This document shows positions 1 to 10,568 of a stretch of DNA of 64,000 nt, piece by piece. The notes under the pieces were generated by a model. That model did not search any database and was not told where the DNA came from. It saw only the letters and a list, made by a program, of their open reading frames with translations. The DNA is taken from the NCBI GenBank assembly GCA_963738375.1, contig CAVTWL010000006.1, forward strand, positions 930,001-994,000, written 5' to 3'. Position numbers and translations under genes: made by a program. Each line of letters starts with the position of its first letter. Positions within the stretch are counted from its first letter, which is position 1. Origin of the DNA: Bog-159 sp963738375 (lineage in GTDB: Bacteria; Acidobacteriota; Terriglobia; Bryobacterales; Bryobacteraceae).

Positions 1-261
1 TGCACACTCTTGCACACTTCTGCCCACGTAGTCCCGTTAAATCCCACACAAGAAAGATCTTGCGCATGCATCTCCGCCCCGCCGAAGCCCTCCCGCCCGA
101 AAGCCAATGCAACCGAATGCAACATAAAAAGCAAGTTTTGGCGGATCTGCTGCTTCCTTCCCACCAACGGCCCTGCCTCGCGTCCACCCCGGTAATCGGA
201 CGCTCAAAATCGCACAACACTCGACCCCTCCGCCGCACCCCGGCCGATTGCCGCCTGAGGT
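1..261. other. Upstream of nuoC, no gene recognised
   Basis: Only short overlapping open frames occur here and none resembles a known family. In particular nuoA or nuoB, which often precede nuoC, are not encoded. The left edge starts with a short tandem-like run (TGCACACT repeated twice). Confidence 0.5.
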
Positions 262-290
262 TTGACATACCCAGGGGCAAGTGATATGTG
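262..290 (+). promoter_or_regulatory. Candidate promoter of the nuo operon
   Basis: A perfect -35 hexamer TTGACA (262-267) is followed after 17 bp by TATGTG (285-290), a weak -10. It lies 23 bp upstream of the nuoC start, which has an AGGA ribosome-binding site at about 304-307. The -10 is poor, so this is only a candidate. Confidence 0.35.
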
Positions 291-313
291 TAGTGATCTT
301 CACCAGGAATTAA

Positions 314-991
314 ATGGCTGACGAGCAAAAGCCCGATGGCTCGGCGGCGGCTCCTTCCCCCGGGGACGAAGCCGCCAGCAGCAAGACTAACCAGCCGGCA
401 GCTCCCGCCGTTCCGGCAGCCAAACCCGCTCCACCCAAACCAGCGGCGCCTGCCCATCCGGCGCCTCCGAAGCCGCCCGCCGTAATGGTCACCACACCTT
501 GGGAGGGCGAAGTTGTCGACCTCCTAAGGGACCGTTTCGGCGACCGGATTACCGAGTTTTCTACCTACTTAGGCCAAAGCTTCCTGATCGCCAAGCCCGA
601 GGCCGTCATCCCCATCATTGAAACGCTGAAGCTCGAGCTGGACTTCGACTACCTGGTCGACATCACCGCGGTCGATTACCCCAAGCGCCCCGAGCGGTTC
701 GACCTCGTCTACATCTTATATAGCTTCGCCCGCAACCAGCGCATCCGCGTCAAGGCCATGATCGCCGATGGCTTCTCGCCCGCCACCGCCGTAGCCGTCC
801 ATTTGGCGGCCAACTGGCTCGAGCGCGAAGTCTTCGATATGTTCGGCATTCAATTCGCCGGCCATCCCGATATGCGCCGCATTCTCATGCCCGAGGAGTG
901 GCAGGGCTATCCGCTGCGCAAAGACTACGGCATCCTGCAGCAGGACGATACCTGGGTAAGGGAGAACCTGAGCATAGAAAGCGGCCAGTGA
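314..991 (+). CDS. nuoC: NADH-quinone oxidoreductase subunit C
   Basis: This is the 30-kDa peripheral-arm subunit of respiratory complex I, which helps hold the quinone-reducing module on the cytoplasmic face of the membrane. The protein is 225 residues. Residues 1-57 are a Pro/Ala-rich low-complexity extension and the conserved domain starts near residue 58. The family signature is clear at about 170-205 (WLEREVFDMFGIQF, then RRILMPEEW and GYPLRKDY). An AGGA ribosome-binding site precedes the ATG. nuoD starts 4 bp after the stop. The N-terminal extension is longer than in enterobacterial NuoC and resembles a disordered tail. Reading frame intact. Confidence 0.95.
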   Translation: MADEQKPDGSAAAPSPGDEAASSKTNQPAAPAVPAAKPAPPKPAAPAHPAPPKPPAVMVTTPWEGEVVDLLRDRFGDRITEFSTYLGQSFLIAKPEAVIPIIETLKLELDFDYLVDITAVDYPKRPERFDLVYILYSFARNQRIRVKAMIADGFSPATAVAVHLAANWLEREVFDMFGIQFAGHPDMRRILMPEEWQGYPLRKDYGILQQDDTWVRENLSIESGQ

Positions 992-995
992 CCTT

Positions 996-2114
996 ATGCC
1001 GGAAGCCCCCACCTTTCTAGACTCCACCGAATTGGTCATCAACATGGGCCCGCAGCACCCCTCCACCCACGGTGTGCTCCGCGTAATCCTGAAACTCGAT
1101 GGCGAAAAGGTAAACTGGCACCGAGTGCGTCATCGGCTACCTCCACCGCGGCGTCGAAAAGATCGGCGAAAACCGCACCTATCAGCAGTTCGCCCCCTAT
1201 GTCGACCGCATGGATTACGTCGCCGCCGTTTCCAACGGCTTGGGCTACTGCCTCGCGGTCGAAAAGCTTCTCAACGTCGAAGCGCCCCCCCGCGCTCAGG
1301 CAGTCCGCGTCATCCTCACCGAACTGAACCGCATCGCCAGCCACCTCCTTTGGCTCGGCACCCACGCCCTCGATATCGGCGCCATCACGCCCGTCTTCTA
1401 CTGCCTGCGCGAGCGCGAGGAGGTCCTCAAGATCTTCGAGAAATATTGCGGCGCGCGCCTCACCACCCATGCCTTCCGCATCGGCGGTTTGCAGTACGAG
1501 ACCTACGAAGGGTTTGAACAGGAGGTCAAGGCGTTTTGCGACATGGTTCATCCCCAAGGTCGACGAGTACGAAGAACTGCTCACCAACAACCGCATCTGG
1601 GTGGGGCGACTGAAGGGCGTCGGCATCCTTTCCGCCGACGAGTGCAAGGAATACGGCGTCACCGGCCCGGTCCTGCGCGCGGCCGGCGTCGACCTGGGAT
1701 CTGCGCAAGGCTCAACCTTATAGCGGCTACGAGAAGTACGATTTCGATATCCCCACCGCCGAAAACGGCGATACCTACGACCGGTATACTGTCCGCATGG
1801 AAGAGATGCGCCAATCCACGCGCATCCTGCGCCAGGCCATCGATCGCATTCCCGCCGGTCCCATCATGGGCAAAGTCCCCAAAGTCATTAAGCCCCCCGT
1901 GGGCGAGGCGTATGTCGCCATTGAAGCGCCGAAAGGCGAATTAGGCTACTTTATTGTCAGCGACAATTCCACCCAGCCCTATCGCATGCGAGTCCGGCCC
2001 CCATCCTTTGTGAATTTGCAGGCGCTCGATTGCATGGTGCGCGGTGGTCTGGTGGCCGATGTGGTGGCCATCATAGGTACGCTCGATATCGTCCTCGGAG
2101 AGGTGGATCGATGA
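996..2114 (+). CDS. nuoD: NADH-quinone oxidoreductase subunit D (frame broken three times)
   Basis: This is the 49-kDa subunit that helps form the quinone-binding cavity. Homology is continuous but moves through three frames: MGPQHPSTHGVLRVILKLDG, then VDRMDYVAAVSNGLGY and HLLWLGTHALDIGAITP, then NNRIWVGRLKGVG, then RPPSFVNLQALDCMVRGG to GEVDR. Each break is explained by one extra base: an A in 1112-1114, a G at 1545-1546 and a C at 1693-1694. Removing these restores a normal protein of about 371 residues. Such regular extra bases in an essential gene suggest sequence error rather than a pseudogene. The stop overlaps the nuoI start (ATGA at 2111-2114). Confidence 0.92.
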
Positions 2115-2569
2115 TTGCCAAAGTTCTGCGCACCGTCTTCCTGGTGGACCTCTTCCAGGGCCTCTGGGTAACCTTCCGCAACCAGGACCCCAAACGGATC
2201 TACACCGAACAGTATCCCGCCGAGCGCCCCAAAATCGGTGAGCGCTATCGCGGCGCGCCCCGCCTCAACATCAATCCCGACAATGGCGAAACCCTGTGTA
2301 TCGCCTGCAACCTGTGCGCCTTGGCATGCCCGGAAAACCTGATCGTCGTCGGCAGCCAGCGCAACGAACAAACCAAACGCAAGGAACTGACCAACTTCAC
2401 TTACGACACATCGCGCTGCATGTTTTGCGGCCTCTGTGAAGACGCTTGCCCGGTGGACGCGCTCGAGCTGACCCAGGATTTCGAACTCGCCAGCTACACG
2501 CGAGACGGCGCCATTTGGGATCGCCAGATGCTCGAAGAGGGACCCAAGCCTACCCAATACAAATGCTGA
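2111..2569 (+). CDS. nuoI: NADH-quinone oxidoreductase subunit I
   Basis: This is the 152-residue ferredoxin-like subunit carrying the two [4Fe-4S] clusters (N6a and N6b) that pass electrons towards the quinone site. Both cluster motifs are present: CIACNLCALACPENL near residue 65 and CMFCGLCEDACPVDAL near residue 105. The chosen ATG overlaps the nuoD stop and opens the typical N-terminal amphipathic segment (LFQGLWVTFRN). The 3' end overlaps the nuoJ start. Frame intact. Confidence 0.95.
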   Translation: MIAKVLRTVFLVDLFQGLWVTFRNQDPKRIYTEQYPAERPKIGERYRGAPRLNINPDNGETLCIACNLCALACPENLIVVGSQRNEQTKRKELTNFTYDTSRCMFCGLCEDACPVDALELTQDFELASYTRDGAIWDRQMLEEGPKPTQYKC

Positions 2570-3090
2570 CCCCAGAGCTGAGCCAGGCTATCTTCTTCTA
2601 TATATTCGCCGCCATGGTGTTGGCGGGCGCCATCCTTACCGTTACCCGAAGAAGCGCCGTTCACAGCGCCCTGTTTCTGATCGTTTCCCTGATGGGTGTC
2701 GCCGGGCTGTACCTGCTGCAACAGGCCGAGTTTCTGTTCGCCGTCCAGATCGTTTTGTATATTGGCGGCATCATGGTCCTGTTCCTGTTCGTCATCATGC
2801 TGGTGAACCTCGATCAGGCCGCCAAGGAGAAACAGTTCAACGGTCAGTGGGCCATCGCCCTCGCCTGTGTCGCTCTGGTAGGCGCGCAGGTGTTCTGGTT
2901 CCTGTCGAAAGGCAGCGCCGCTTTCCGGGTGGCCCAAACCGGCGTGTTGCAGACTTCGTCGACGCTGGGTAACACCGAACAGTTGGCCGACGTTTTGTTC
3001 CGGGAGTACCTGCTGCCCTTCGAAGTCGCGTCGATTTTGCTGCTGGTGGCCGTAGTCGGTTCGGTGGTGATGGCCAAGAAGAGGATCTGA
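2563..3090 (+). CDS. nuoJ: NADH-quinone oxidoreductase subunit J
   Basis: Membrane-arm subunit of complex I, about 175 residues with five predicted transmembrane helices. The conserved third helix is visible (VQIVLYIGGIMVLFLFVIML), containing the pi-bulge region linked to proton coupling in the family. The ATG at 2563 overlaps the nuoI stop by a few bases, as in translationally coupled operons. nuoK follows after 2 bp. Frame intact. Confidence 0.93.
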   Translation: MLTPELSQAIFFYIFAAMVLAGAILTVTRRSAVHSALFLIVSLMGVAGLYLLQQAEFLFAVQIVLYIGGIMVLFLFVIMLVNLDQAAKEKQFNGQWAIALACVALVGAQVFWFLSKGSAAFRVAQTGVLQTSSTLGNTEQLADVLFREYLLPFEVASILLLVAVVGSVVMAKKRI

Positions 3091-3092
3091 CC

Positions 3093-3401
3093 ATGCATCC
3101 CATAACCACGGCACATTACCTCGCGTTGAGCGCCGCGCTGCTGCTGATCGGGACGGTGGGCGTGCTGACCCGCCGCAACATTGTGATCATTCTGATGTCC
3201 ATCGAGCTGATCCTCAATGCGGTGAACATCAACCTGGTGGCGTTCTCGCAGGCGCTGGACAATGTGAATGGGCAGGTGTTCGCGATTTTCGTGATTACCG
3301 ATGCGGTGGCCGAAGCCGCCGTTGGGCTGGGCATTCTGATCGCGCTGTTCCGCAATAAGGAAACCGTGCTGGCGGATGAGATGGACTTGCTGAAATGGTA
3401 G
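3093..3401 (+). CDS. nuoK: NADH-quinone oxidoreductase subunit K
   Basis: Small membrane-arm subunit (102 residues, three transmembrane helices), homologous to MrpC of cation antiporters. The characteristic run RRNIVIILMSIELILNAVNI carries the conserved membrane glutamate, and a second glutamate follows in VAEAAVGLGILIA. Length is typical and the frame is intact. nuoL starts 6 bp downstream. Confidence 0.95.
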   Translation: MHPITTAHYLALSAALLLIGTVGVLTRRNIVIILMSIELILNAVNINLVAFSQALDNVNGQVFAIFVITDAVAEAAVGLGILIALFRNKETVLADEMDLLKW

Positions 3402-3407
3402 GACCCT

Positions 3408-5618
3408 GTGAACTTTCTCGACCTGATCTGGCTCATCCCGCTGTTCCCGCTCTGCGGCGCGGCGCTGATGCTGCTGTTCGGCAAGTTGCTCGACCCCAGC
3501 CGGCCTCGGATGTGGCGGTCGCGCCCGGCGTGGAGCATGTTCATGAGAGCACAGTCACGGACACCACCATCCGCACACGCATTCGCATGCCCACGATCAT
3601 GACCACGACAGACATGCGCACGGGCATCATCATCACTCGCCGCTGAAGTTCCTGATTAAGCTGATCTGCCCCGGCATGGTGCTGCTCTCTTTCCTGCTTC
3701 TCGCTCGGCGCCGTCTGCCAGCTCAGCAACACGCCGGGACGCGTCCATCAGATCGTTCAGTTCACCTGGCTCGCAGGCCTGCCCTTCCACATGGCGGACG
3801 GCCGCCTGGCTACCTTCAGCGCCGATTGGGGATTCCTGCTCGACCCGCTCAGTTCCGTGATGATCCTGGTGGTCACCGGCATCGGGTTCCTGATCCACGT
3901 CTATTCCACCGGCTACATGGCCCACGATAACGGCTACTACCGTTTCTTCGGCTACCTGAATCTGTTCGTCTTCTTCATGCTGATGCTGGTGCTGGCCAAC
4001 AACTACACGCTCCTGTTCGTCGGCTGGGAAGGTGTGGGTTTGTGCAGCTACCTGCTGATCGGCTTCTACTTCCACAAGAAGTCGGCGGGCGATGCGGGCA
4101 AGAAAGCGTTCATCGTCAATCGCGTCGGCGACGCCGGGTTCGTCCTCGGCATGCTGCTGATGTTCAGCGTGCTGGGCACCGTGCGCTTCACTCGACGTCA
4201 ACGCGGTCGCTGCGTAGCGGCCATTTCCACGCCGAGACCGCCGGCTTCGGCGTGCTGAGCGTCATGTCGCTGCTGCTGTTCTTCGGCGCTACCGGCAAAT
4301 CCGCCCAATTCCCGCTGTACGTCTGGCTGCCGGATGCCATGGAAGGCCCCACGCCGGTCTCCGCGCTGATCCACGCCGCCACCATGGTGACCGCGGGCGT
4401 ATACATGGTGGCGCGCTCGGCGGCGCTGTTCCAGTTGACGCCCGCGACACTCCACTATCGTGGCCTCTGTCGGCGCGTTCACCGCCATTCTCGCGGCGAC
4501 CATCGCGCTGGTGCAGAACGATATCAAACGCGTGCTGGCGTATTCCACGGTCAGCCAGCTTGGGCTACATGTTCCTGGCGCTCGGCGTGGGCGCTTACTG
4601 GGTCGCGGTCTTCCACCTGTTCACGCATGCGTTCTTCAAGGCCCTGCTCTTCCTCGGTTCCGGCTCTGTGATCCACGCCATGGGCGGCGAACAGGACATG
4701 CGGCGCATGGGCGGCTTGAAGGACAAGATTCCGATCACGCACTGGACCATGTTCGTCGGCTCCGTAGCCATCGCCGGCATCCCCGGCTTCGCGGGATTCT
4801 TCTCCAAAGACGAAATTCTGTGGCAGGCGTATAGTTCCCCGCTAGGGGTCTAAGGCGCTGTGGATCGTCGGCCTGATCACCGCCGGCCTGACCGCCTTCT
4901 ATATGTGGCGGCTGATGAACATGACGTTCTACGGCAAGTCGCGCGTCGCGCCGGAAGTCGCGGCTCACATCCACGAATCGCCCTGCTCCATGACCGTGCC
5001 GTTGATGGTGCTGGCCGTGGGCGGCGTGTTCGCCGGATGGCTGGGGGTTCCGAAGGTCTTCGGAGATGTCGGAGCGCCTGCAGCGCGTTTGAGCATTGGC
5101 TGGAGCCGTCTTTCGCCTCCGCCGCTACGGAGGCGGCCAAGGGCGGCGCGCACGACGCCTCCTCGAATGGATTCTGATGGGTCTTTCGGTCGCCATGGCG
5201 ATCATCGGCATCACGATCGCCCGCTATTTCTATCATCACAAGCCCGAGATCCCCGATACGCTGGAGAAGTCGTTGCGGCCCATCCACGGCCTGCTCTACC
5301 ACAAGTGGTACGTGGACGAGATCTACGATTTCCTCTTCGTCAACGGCTTGGCAAAGGCGGAGGCGAAGCGCTCGGCGCCTTCGACCGCAACGTGGTGGAT
5401 GGCGGCGTCAACGGCGCCGGCTGGCTCACGCGCTTCTCCTCCGCGTGTCTCTATGTGGTGGGACACCTGGATCGTCGATGGCGCCGTGCGCTTTGGCTCT
5501 TTCTTCGTCAAGATGCTTTCGTATCCCGTGTGCATGCTGCAAACCGGACGCGTGCAGGCTTATGCGTTTTTCGTTGTGGTGGGGTCTTGGTCTTCTTCGG
5601 CTACTACGTAGCGGGTAA
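3408..5618 (+). CDS. nuoL: NADH-quinone oxidoreductase subunit L, with a His-rich loop (frame broken several times)
   Basis: Antiporter-like proton-pumping subunit at the distal end of the membrane arm. It begins MNFLDLIWLIPLFPLCGAAL. Conserved segments follow in shifting frames: FVGWEGVGLCSYLLIGF, FHAETAGFGVLSVMSLLLFF, SALIHAATMVTAGVYM, AYSTVSQLGYMFLAL and AGIPGFAGFFSKDEIL. Breaks lie near 3500, 3545, 3695, 4195, 4215, 4455, 4560, 4850 and further downstream. The break near 3695 is explained by one extra T. The end is uncertain: a TAA at 5616-5618 fits. Between the first two helices, 3547-3636 encodes a loop with about 17 histidines, an unusual insertion for NuoL. Confidence 0.9.
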
Positions 5619-5622
5619 ATAT

Positions 5623-7156
5623 ATGGACCAGCACTTACTCAGCATCATTTTGTTCACGCCCCTGGCCGGCTTGCTGGTCCTGCTGTTCTGCCCTCGAAGA
5701 GCAAGAACCTGATCCGCATCTGGGCCAACCTGGCCGCCTTTGCCGGTTTCCTGATTTCCCTGCCGCTGGTCTCGCGCTTCCAGAACGGGCTCGCCGGCTT
5801 CCAGTTCGAAGAGCGCGCCGACTGGATCCCCACTCTCGGCGCGCACTATCACATCGGCATGGATGGCATCAGCCTGCTGCTGGTGATGCTGACTACGCTG
5901 ATGGGCTTTATCGCCATGCTCTGTCTTCCTGGAACGCCATTCAGGACCGCGCTCAAGGAATACTACGCCATGTTCCTGCTGCTGCAGGTGGGCATGCTCG
6001 GCGTCTTCCTGTCGCTGGATTTCTTCCTGTTCTACATCTTCTGGGAACTGGTGCTGGTTCCGATGTACTTCATCATCGGCGTGTGGGGCGGCCCGCGAAA
6101 ACTCTACGCCGCCATCAAGTTCTTCCTCTACACCCTGGCCGGTTCGGTGCTGATGCTGCTGGGCATCCTGACTCTCTACTTCCAGCACGCCGCCCAGTTC
6201 GGCCACTACACTTTCGAAATCTCCGAGCTGATGAAGCTGAGCCTGCCGCTCGGGCATCGCAGGAGTGGGTCTTCTGGGCCTTCTTCCTCGGCTTCGCGAT
6301 CAAGGTGCCGATGTTCCCGTTCCATACCTGGCTGCCCGACGCGCACGTGGAAGCGCCCACGGCCGGGTCCGTGATCCTGGCGGGCGTGCTGCTGAAGATG
6401 GGTACCTACGGTTTCATCCGCTTCTCGCTGCCGCTGCTGCCCAAGGCCTCCGCCGATCAGACCATCGTGCAGATTCTGGCGGTGCTTTCCATCATCGGCA
6501 TCATCTACGGCGCGCTGGTCAGCCTGATGCAGAAGGATTGGAAGAAGCTGGTGGCCTATTCCTCGGTCAGCCACCTGGGCTTCTGCACGCTGGGGATTTT
6601 CTGCCATGAACCCCAACGGCATCGCGGGCAGCGTGCTGCAGCAGATCAACCACGGCATCTCCACCGGCATGCTCTTCCTGATCATCGGCGTGATCTACGA
6701 GCGACGGCACACGCGCGAGATCTCGGAGTACGGCGGTCTGGCGCACGTGATGCCAAAGTTCGCCATCATCTTCGCCATCGCCATGCTGAGCTCCGCGGGC
6801 CTGCCGCTGCTCAACGGCTTCGTGGGTGAGTTCACGATTCTGCAGGGGGCGTTCGAGGCCAACCATATTTGGGCGGCCTTCGCCGTCACCGGTGTGATCC
6901 TCGGCGCGGCCTATCTGCTCTGGCTTTACCAGCGCACCATGCTGGGGCAGGTGACCAACGGCAAGAACCTGCATCTGCCCGATTTGAGCTTACGCGAAGT
7001 GGCGGTATTTCTGCCGCTGATCGCCTGGGCCATCTGGATCGGCATCTATCCCAAGCCGTATTTCGACATTCTGGAGAAGCCCGTGCAGCAGATCGTGGAG
7101 CGCGTGCACCCGGGCTACTATCAGGGCGCGGCCCCGGCGGGTGCAACGGCCAATGA
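5623..7156 (+). CDS. nuoM: NADH-quinone oxidoreductase subunit M (frame broken)
   Basis: Second antiporter-like proton-translocating subunit. The ATG at 5623 opens MDQHLLSIILFTPLAGLLVL. Later parts are in other frames: HYHIGMDGISLLLVMLTTL, FFLFYIFWELVLVPMYFIIG (the E of FWELVLVP is the conserved helix-5 glutamate), PFHTWLPDAHVEAPTAGSV, AYSSVSHLGFCTLGIF and LLNGFVGEFTILQGAF. Breaks are near 5695, 6255, 6600 and just before the end. The likely stop is the TGA at 7154-7156, overlapping the nuoN ATG. Corrected length is about 510 residues, normal for the family. Confidence 0.9.
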
Positions 7157-8627
7157 ACTCGTTCTATACCAGCACCGATCACTTTGTCCTGGTGCCCGCC
7201 GTGATGCTGGCGCTGTTCGGCTGCGCCATTCTGCTTTTCGATTTCGTAGTGTTCCCCGACCCGCGGCATCGCAAGTATCTGTTGTTCTTCCTGATTCTGG
7301 GCGAGGCTTTTGCCGGCTTTGGCTTGTGGAAACAGCAGATCAACCTGGCGGCGGGCGGCGCCCTCGAAGCTTTCCAGGGTCCCTGGTCGATGGACGGCTT
7401 CTCCATCTTCTTCAACTGGATCTTCATCGCCGCTACAGTGATCGTGGCCATCGTCTCGTACCGCTACCTGGAAATCGAGGGAGAGCATCACGCCGAGTAT
7501 TACGCCTGATGCTGTTCGCGCAGTGCGGCATGTTCTTCCTGGCTTCCGGAACCGACCTGGTCACCTTGTTCATCGGCCTGGAACTGATGGCGCTGTCGTT
7601 CTACGTGATGGTCGGCTTCCTGCGCACCGAGCAAGCGCTCCAATGAGGCGGCCATCAAATATCTGCTGCTGGGCGCGTTCTCCAGCGGTTTCCTGGCATA
7701 CGGCTTCTCGGTGATGTACGGCATTTCCGGTTCGACGCGCCTGGTGGATATCGCCGCCGCGATTAGCGCGCGGCCGCCCTTCGATCCGATGGTGCTGCCT
7801 GGCGCTGGCTACCACTTCGGTCGGTCTACTCTTTAAGGTGTCGGCCGTGCCGTTCCACATGTGGGCGCCGGATGCTTACGAGGGCGCGCCGACTACGGTT
7901 ACGGCCTACTTGTCGGTGGCCTCGAAGGCGGCTTCCATCGCCTTCCTGCTGCGCATCTTCTCCGGTGCGCTAGCGCCGTTTGCTTCCGCCCGTGAAGTGT
8001 GGGAGCCGATCCTGGCGTTCATCGCGGTCGCAACGATGACCATCGGGAACCTGGCTGCCATCAATCAAAGCAACATCAAACGGCTGCTGGCTTACAGCTC
8101 CATCTCGCACGCCGGATACATGCTGCTCGGCTTGATCGCCAGGCAACGCCACCGGCATCAAAGGCATCGCCGTTTACATCATGGTCTACACCTTCATGAA
8201 CCTGGGCGCGTTTATGGTGCTGGTGGCTTTGCGGCGCAAGGGCATCATCGGCGAAGACCTGGACGACATGGCTGGCCTGATGCACAAGAGCCCGGGCTAC
8301 GCGCTGCTGATGCTGATTTTCCTGCTGTCGCTGGCCGGCATTCCGCCTACGGCGGGCTTCCTCGGCAAGTACTACATCTTCCTGTCGCTGATCGAGACGC
8401 AGCACTACACGCTGGCGGTCATCGCGACCCTGTACGTGGCCGTCGCCATCTACTATTACTTCCGCATCGTGCGCAGCATGTTCACCCGCGAACTCACCGA
8501 AATGGCGCCGCTTTCGACCAGCTTCGGTTTGCGCGTGGCGCTGGCGGTGAGCGGCATTCTGACTCTCGCTATCGGACTGTATCCGGAACCCTTCCTGCGG
8601 TTGGCGGGGACTTCCTTGTTGCACTAG
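7153..8627 (+). CDS. nuoN: NADH-quinone oxidoreductase subunit N (frame broken)
   Basis: Third antiporter-like subunit. Continuous homology runs MNSFYTSTDHFVLVPAVML, WSMDGFSIFFNWIFI, LFIGLELMALSFYVMVGFLR, AVPFHMWAPDAYEGAPTTVT, LLAYSSISHAGYMLLGLIA and LAGIPPTAGFLGKYYIFLSL. Frame breaks lie near 7506 (a lost C), 7640, 7798 (an extra C) and 8145 (an extra A). The corrected product is about 490 residues. nuoH follows 6 bp later, an order different from the common A-to-N order in which H precedes I. Confidence 0.9.
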
Positions 8628-8633
8628 GAAATT

Positions 8634-9804
8634 ATGGACGCGATCATTCACCATCCACTGTTCATTCCGCTGATCGTCACCCTGGTGGTCATCGCGCTGT
8701 TTCCGCTGGTGGCCGGCTACATCGTGCTGGTCGAGCGCAAAGTGCTGGCGGATTTTCAGGTGCGGCTGGGACCCATGCGCGTGGGTCCGCACGGGCTGCT
8801 GCAGCCGATCGCCGACGCCTTGAAGCTGCTGCTCAAGGAAGACATCATTCCGACGGACGCCGACCAGTCCATCTTCTGGCTCGCGCCGGTAATTTCGACT
8901 TTCACCGGACTGACCGCCTTCGCCGTAATTCCGTTCAGCAAGTATTTCTATGTCGCCGATGTGAACGTCGGGCTGCTGGTGATTTCGGCCATGTCGGCGG
9001 TCGGCATCCTCGGAATCATTCTCGGCGGATGGGCGTCCAATAGCCACTATCCGCTGCTGGGCGCTCTGCGCAGCGCGGCGCAACTGGTGAGCTACGAAGT
9101 CGCGCTGTCGTTCGCGCTGCTATCCGGCGTGATGGTGGCGGGCACGCTGAGCATGCAGGGCATCATCGCAGGCACAGCAGGCGCGCGGCATCTGGTTCGT
9201 CTTCTCCAACTACGGCTTCATGATCGTGCCGTTCGTGGTGTACATCATCGCCGCGACGGCCGAGACCAATCGCGCGCCATTCGATCTGCCCGAGGCGGAA
9301 TCTGAATTGGTGGCCGGCTTCCATACCGAGTACAGCGGGTTTCGCTGGGCGCTTTACTTCCTGGCGGAGTACGCCAATATCTTCGTGGTCTCATCGGTTG
9401 CGGTCACGCTGTTTTGGGGTGGATGGCTGCGGCCGTTTCCCAGCGTGGCATGGCTGGCGGGGCTCAATTATCTCGTTCCGCTGGTGGTGTTCGCGGGCTC
9501 CGGTCTGAGCAGCCTCGTCCTGGTGCGGAAGCTGAAGGATCCGATGCAGCAAAAGGTGCTGGTTGGCGCGGCGGTGCTGCTGGTGCTGATCGGCGCGATC
9601 TTCATGATCCCGGTGTTCAACGCTTCGGCGATCGGCGTGTTCTGGTTTCTGTTCAAGGTTTCGGCGATTGTGTACACCATGATCTGGTTCCGCGGCACGT
9701 TTCCGCGCTTCCGCTACGACCAGTTGATGAACATCGGCTGGAAGGTGATGATTCCGGTGGGCATGGCCGCGATCGTGGTGAACGCCCTGCTTGGCATGGT
9801 CTAA
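8634..9804 (+). CDS. nuoH: NADH-quinone oxidoreductase subunit H (one frame break)
   Basis: Membrane subunit at the junction of the two complex I arms, forming the lower wall of the quinone chamber. The signature VLVERKVLADFQVRLGPMR is near residue 30 and the motif ETNRAPFDLPEAESELVAG with its conserved acidic residues is at about 9265-9320. Frame changes once near 9171, where one extra G explains the shift and restores AAQQARGIWF. Corrected length is about 390 residues. It is the last gene of the operon here; the next gene starts 26 bp on. Confidence 0.93.
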
Positions 9805-9830
9805 AAGGCCTTTGCTACGATAGTAGCGGC

Positions 9831-10568
9831 ATGCCTTCGCCAGTAATTCCACCGCCCATCGAAGCCCTGCACAGCCGGCCGTTTTCGTTCTACCCGGCGA
9901 TCCTGAACATCGAACACAACAAGTGGCAGTACCGGCAGGCGACCTGGTCGGACGCGCTGGTGGTGAACGCCCGCACGGGCCAGGAGATCTGGATTCCGCG
10001 GCGGTTCCTGGGCGAGATATCGCGGATTGAAGATCCGGTGGTGATCGTGGGGCTGCTGAGGGAACTGGAATACAAGGAAGGCGCGGTGTGGCCTTATCAG
10101 CGGCGCGTGATCGAGATGCCGGTCGCGGTGGGCGCGGAGCAGCGGCAGCCGGCGCCGGGACCGGCGCCGGTGGTCGGGATCCGGCTGGAGCCGCACAGCG
10201 AGTCGCATGCCATGCGGATCGTCGGCGGGGCGCTGGTTCTGGGCATCGTGGCGGCCTATGTGGCGGTTACCTTTTATCGGGATAGCGTGGTCAGGCCGCG
10301 GATTTCGCACATGGCCAGGGAGCGGACGTACCTTGCCCTGACGGCCGAGGACGATTACGGGGCGGTAGTGCGGAAGCTGGGGACGCCGGGGGGGGACCGC
10401 TGGGATGGGACGCGGTTCCGGGCGCTTTCGTATCCGTCGTACACGGTGATTCTGATGGCCACGAATGGGGATGGCGGCCGGTATTTGGGAACCGTGGATG
10501 GGAACTGGGCGCCGGTTCACGCGGCGCATGCGGCGGACGGGGTGCTGCGCGGGTTGCCCAGATTCTAA
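9831..10568 (+). CDS. Conserved hypothetical protein with one transmembrane helix
   Basis: A 245-residue protein that I do not recognise. Residues 1-95 form a soluble domain with ALHSRPFSFYPAILNIEHN and QEIWIPRRFLGEISRIEDPV. A Pro-rich linker follows, then one hydrophobic helix at about residues 127-148 (IVGGALVLGIVAAYVAVTFY). The C-terminal ~95 residues contain a YTVILMATNG segment. The start follows nuoH closely, so it could be cotranscribed. Its stop overlaps the stop of the convergent minus-strand gene. Confidence 0.7.
   Translation: MPSPVIPPPIEALHSRPFSFYPAILNIEHNKWQYRQATWSDALVVNARTGQEIWIPRRFLGEISRIEDPVVIVGLLRELEYKEGAVWPYQRRVIEMPVAVGAEQRQPAPGPAPVVGIRLEPHSESHAMRIVGGALVLGIVAAYVAVTFYRDSVVRPRISHMARERTYLALTAEDDYGAVVRKLGTPGGDRWDGTRFRALSYPSYTVILMATNGDGGRYLGTVDGNWAPVHAAHAADGVLRGLPRF

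Noticed and set aside
1112..2114. Programmed ribosomal frameshifting in nuoD
   Set aside because: Three shifts in one gene without slippery heptamers, plus similar indels in many unrelated genes, fit sequence error better.
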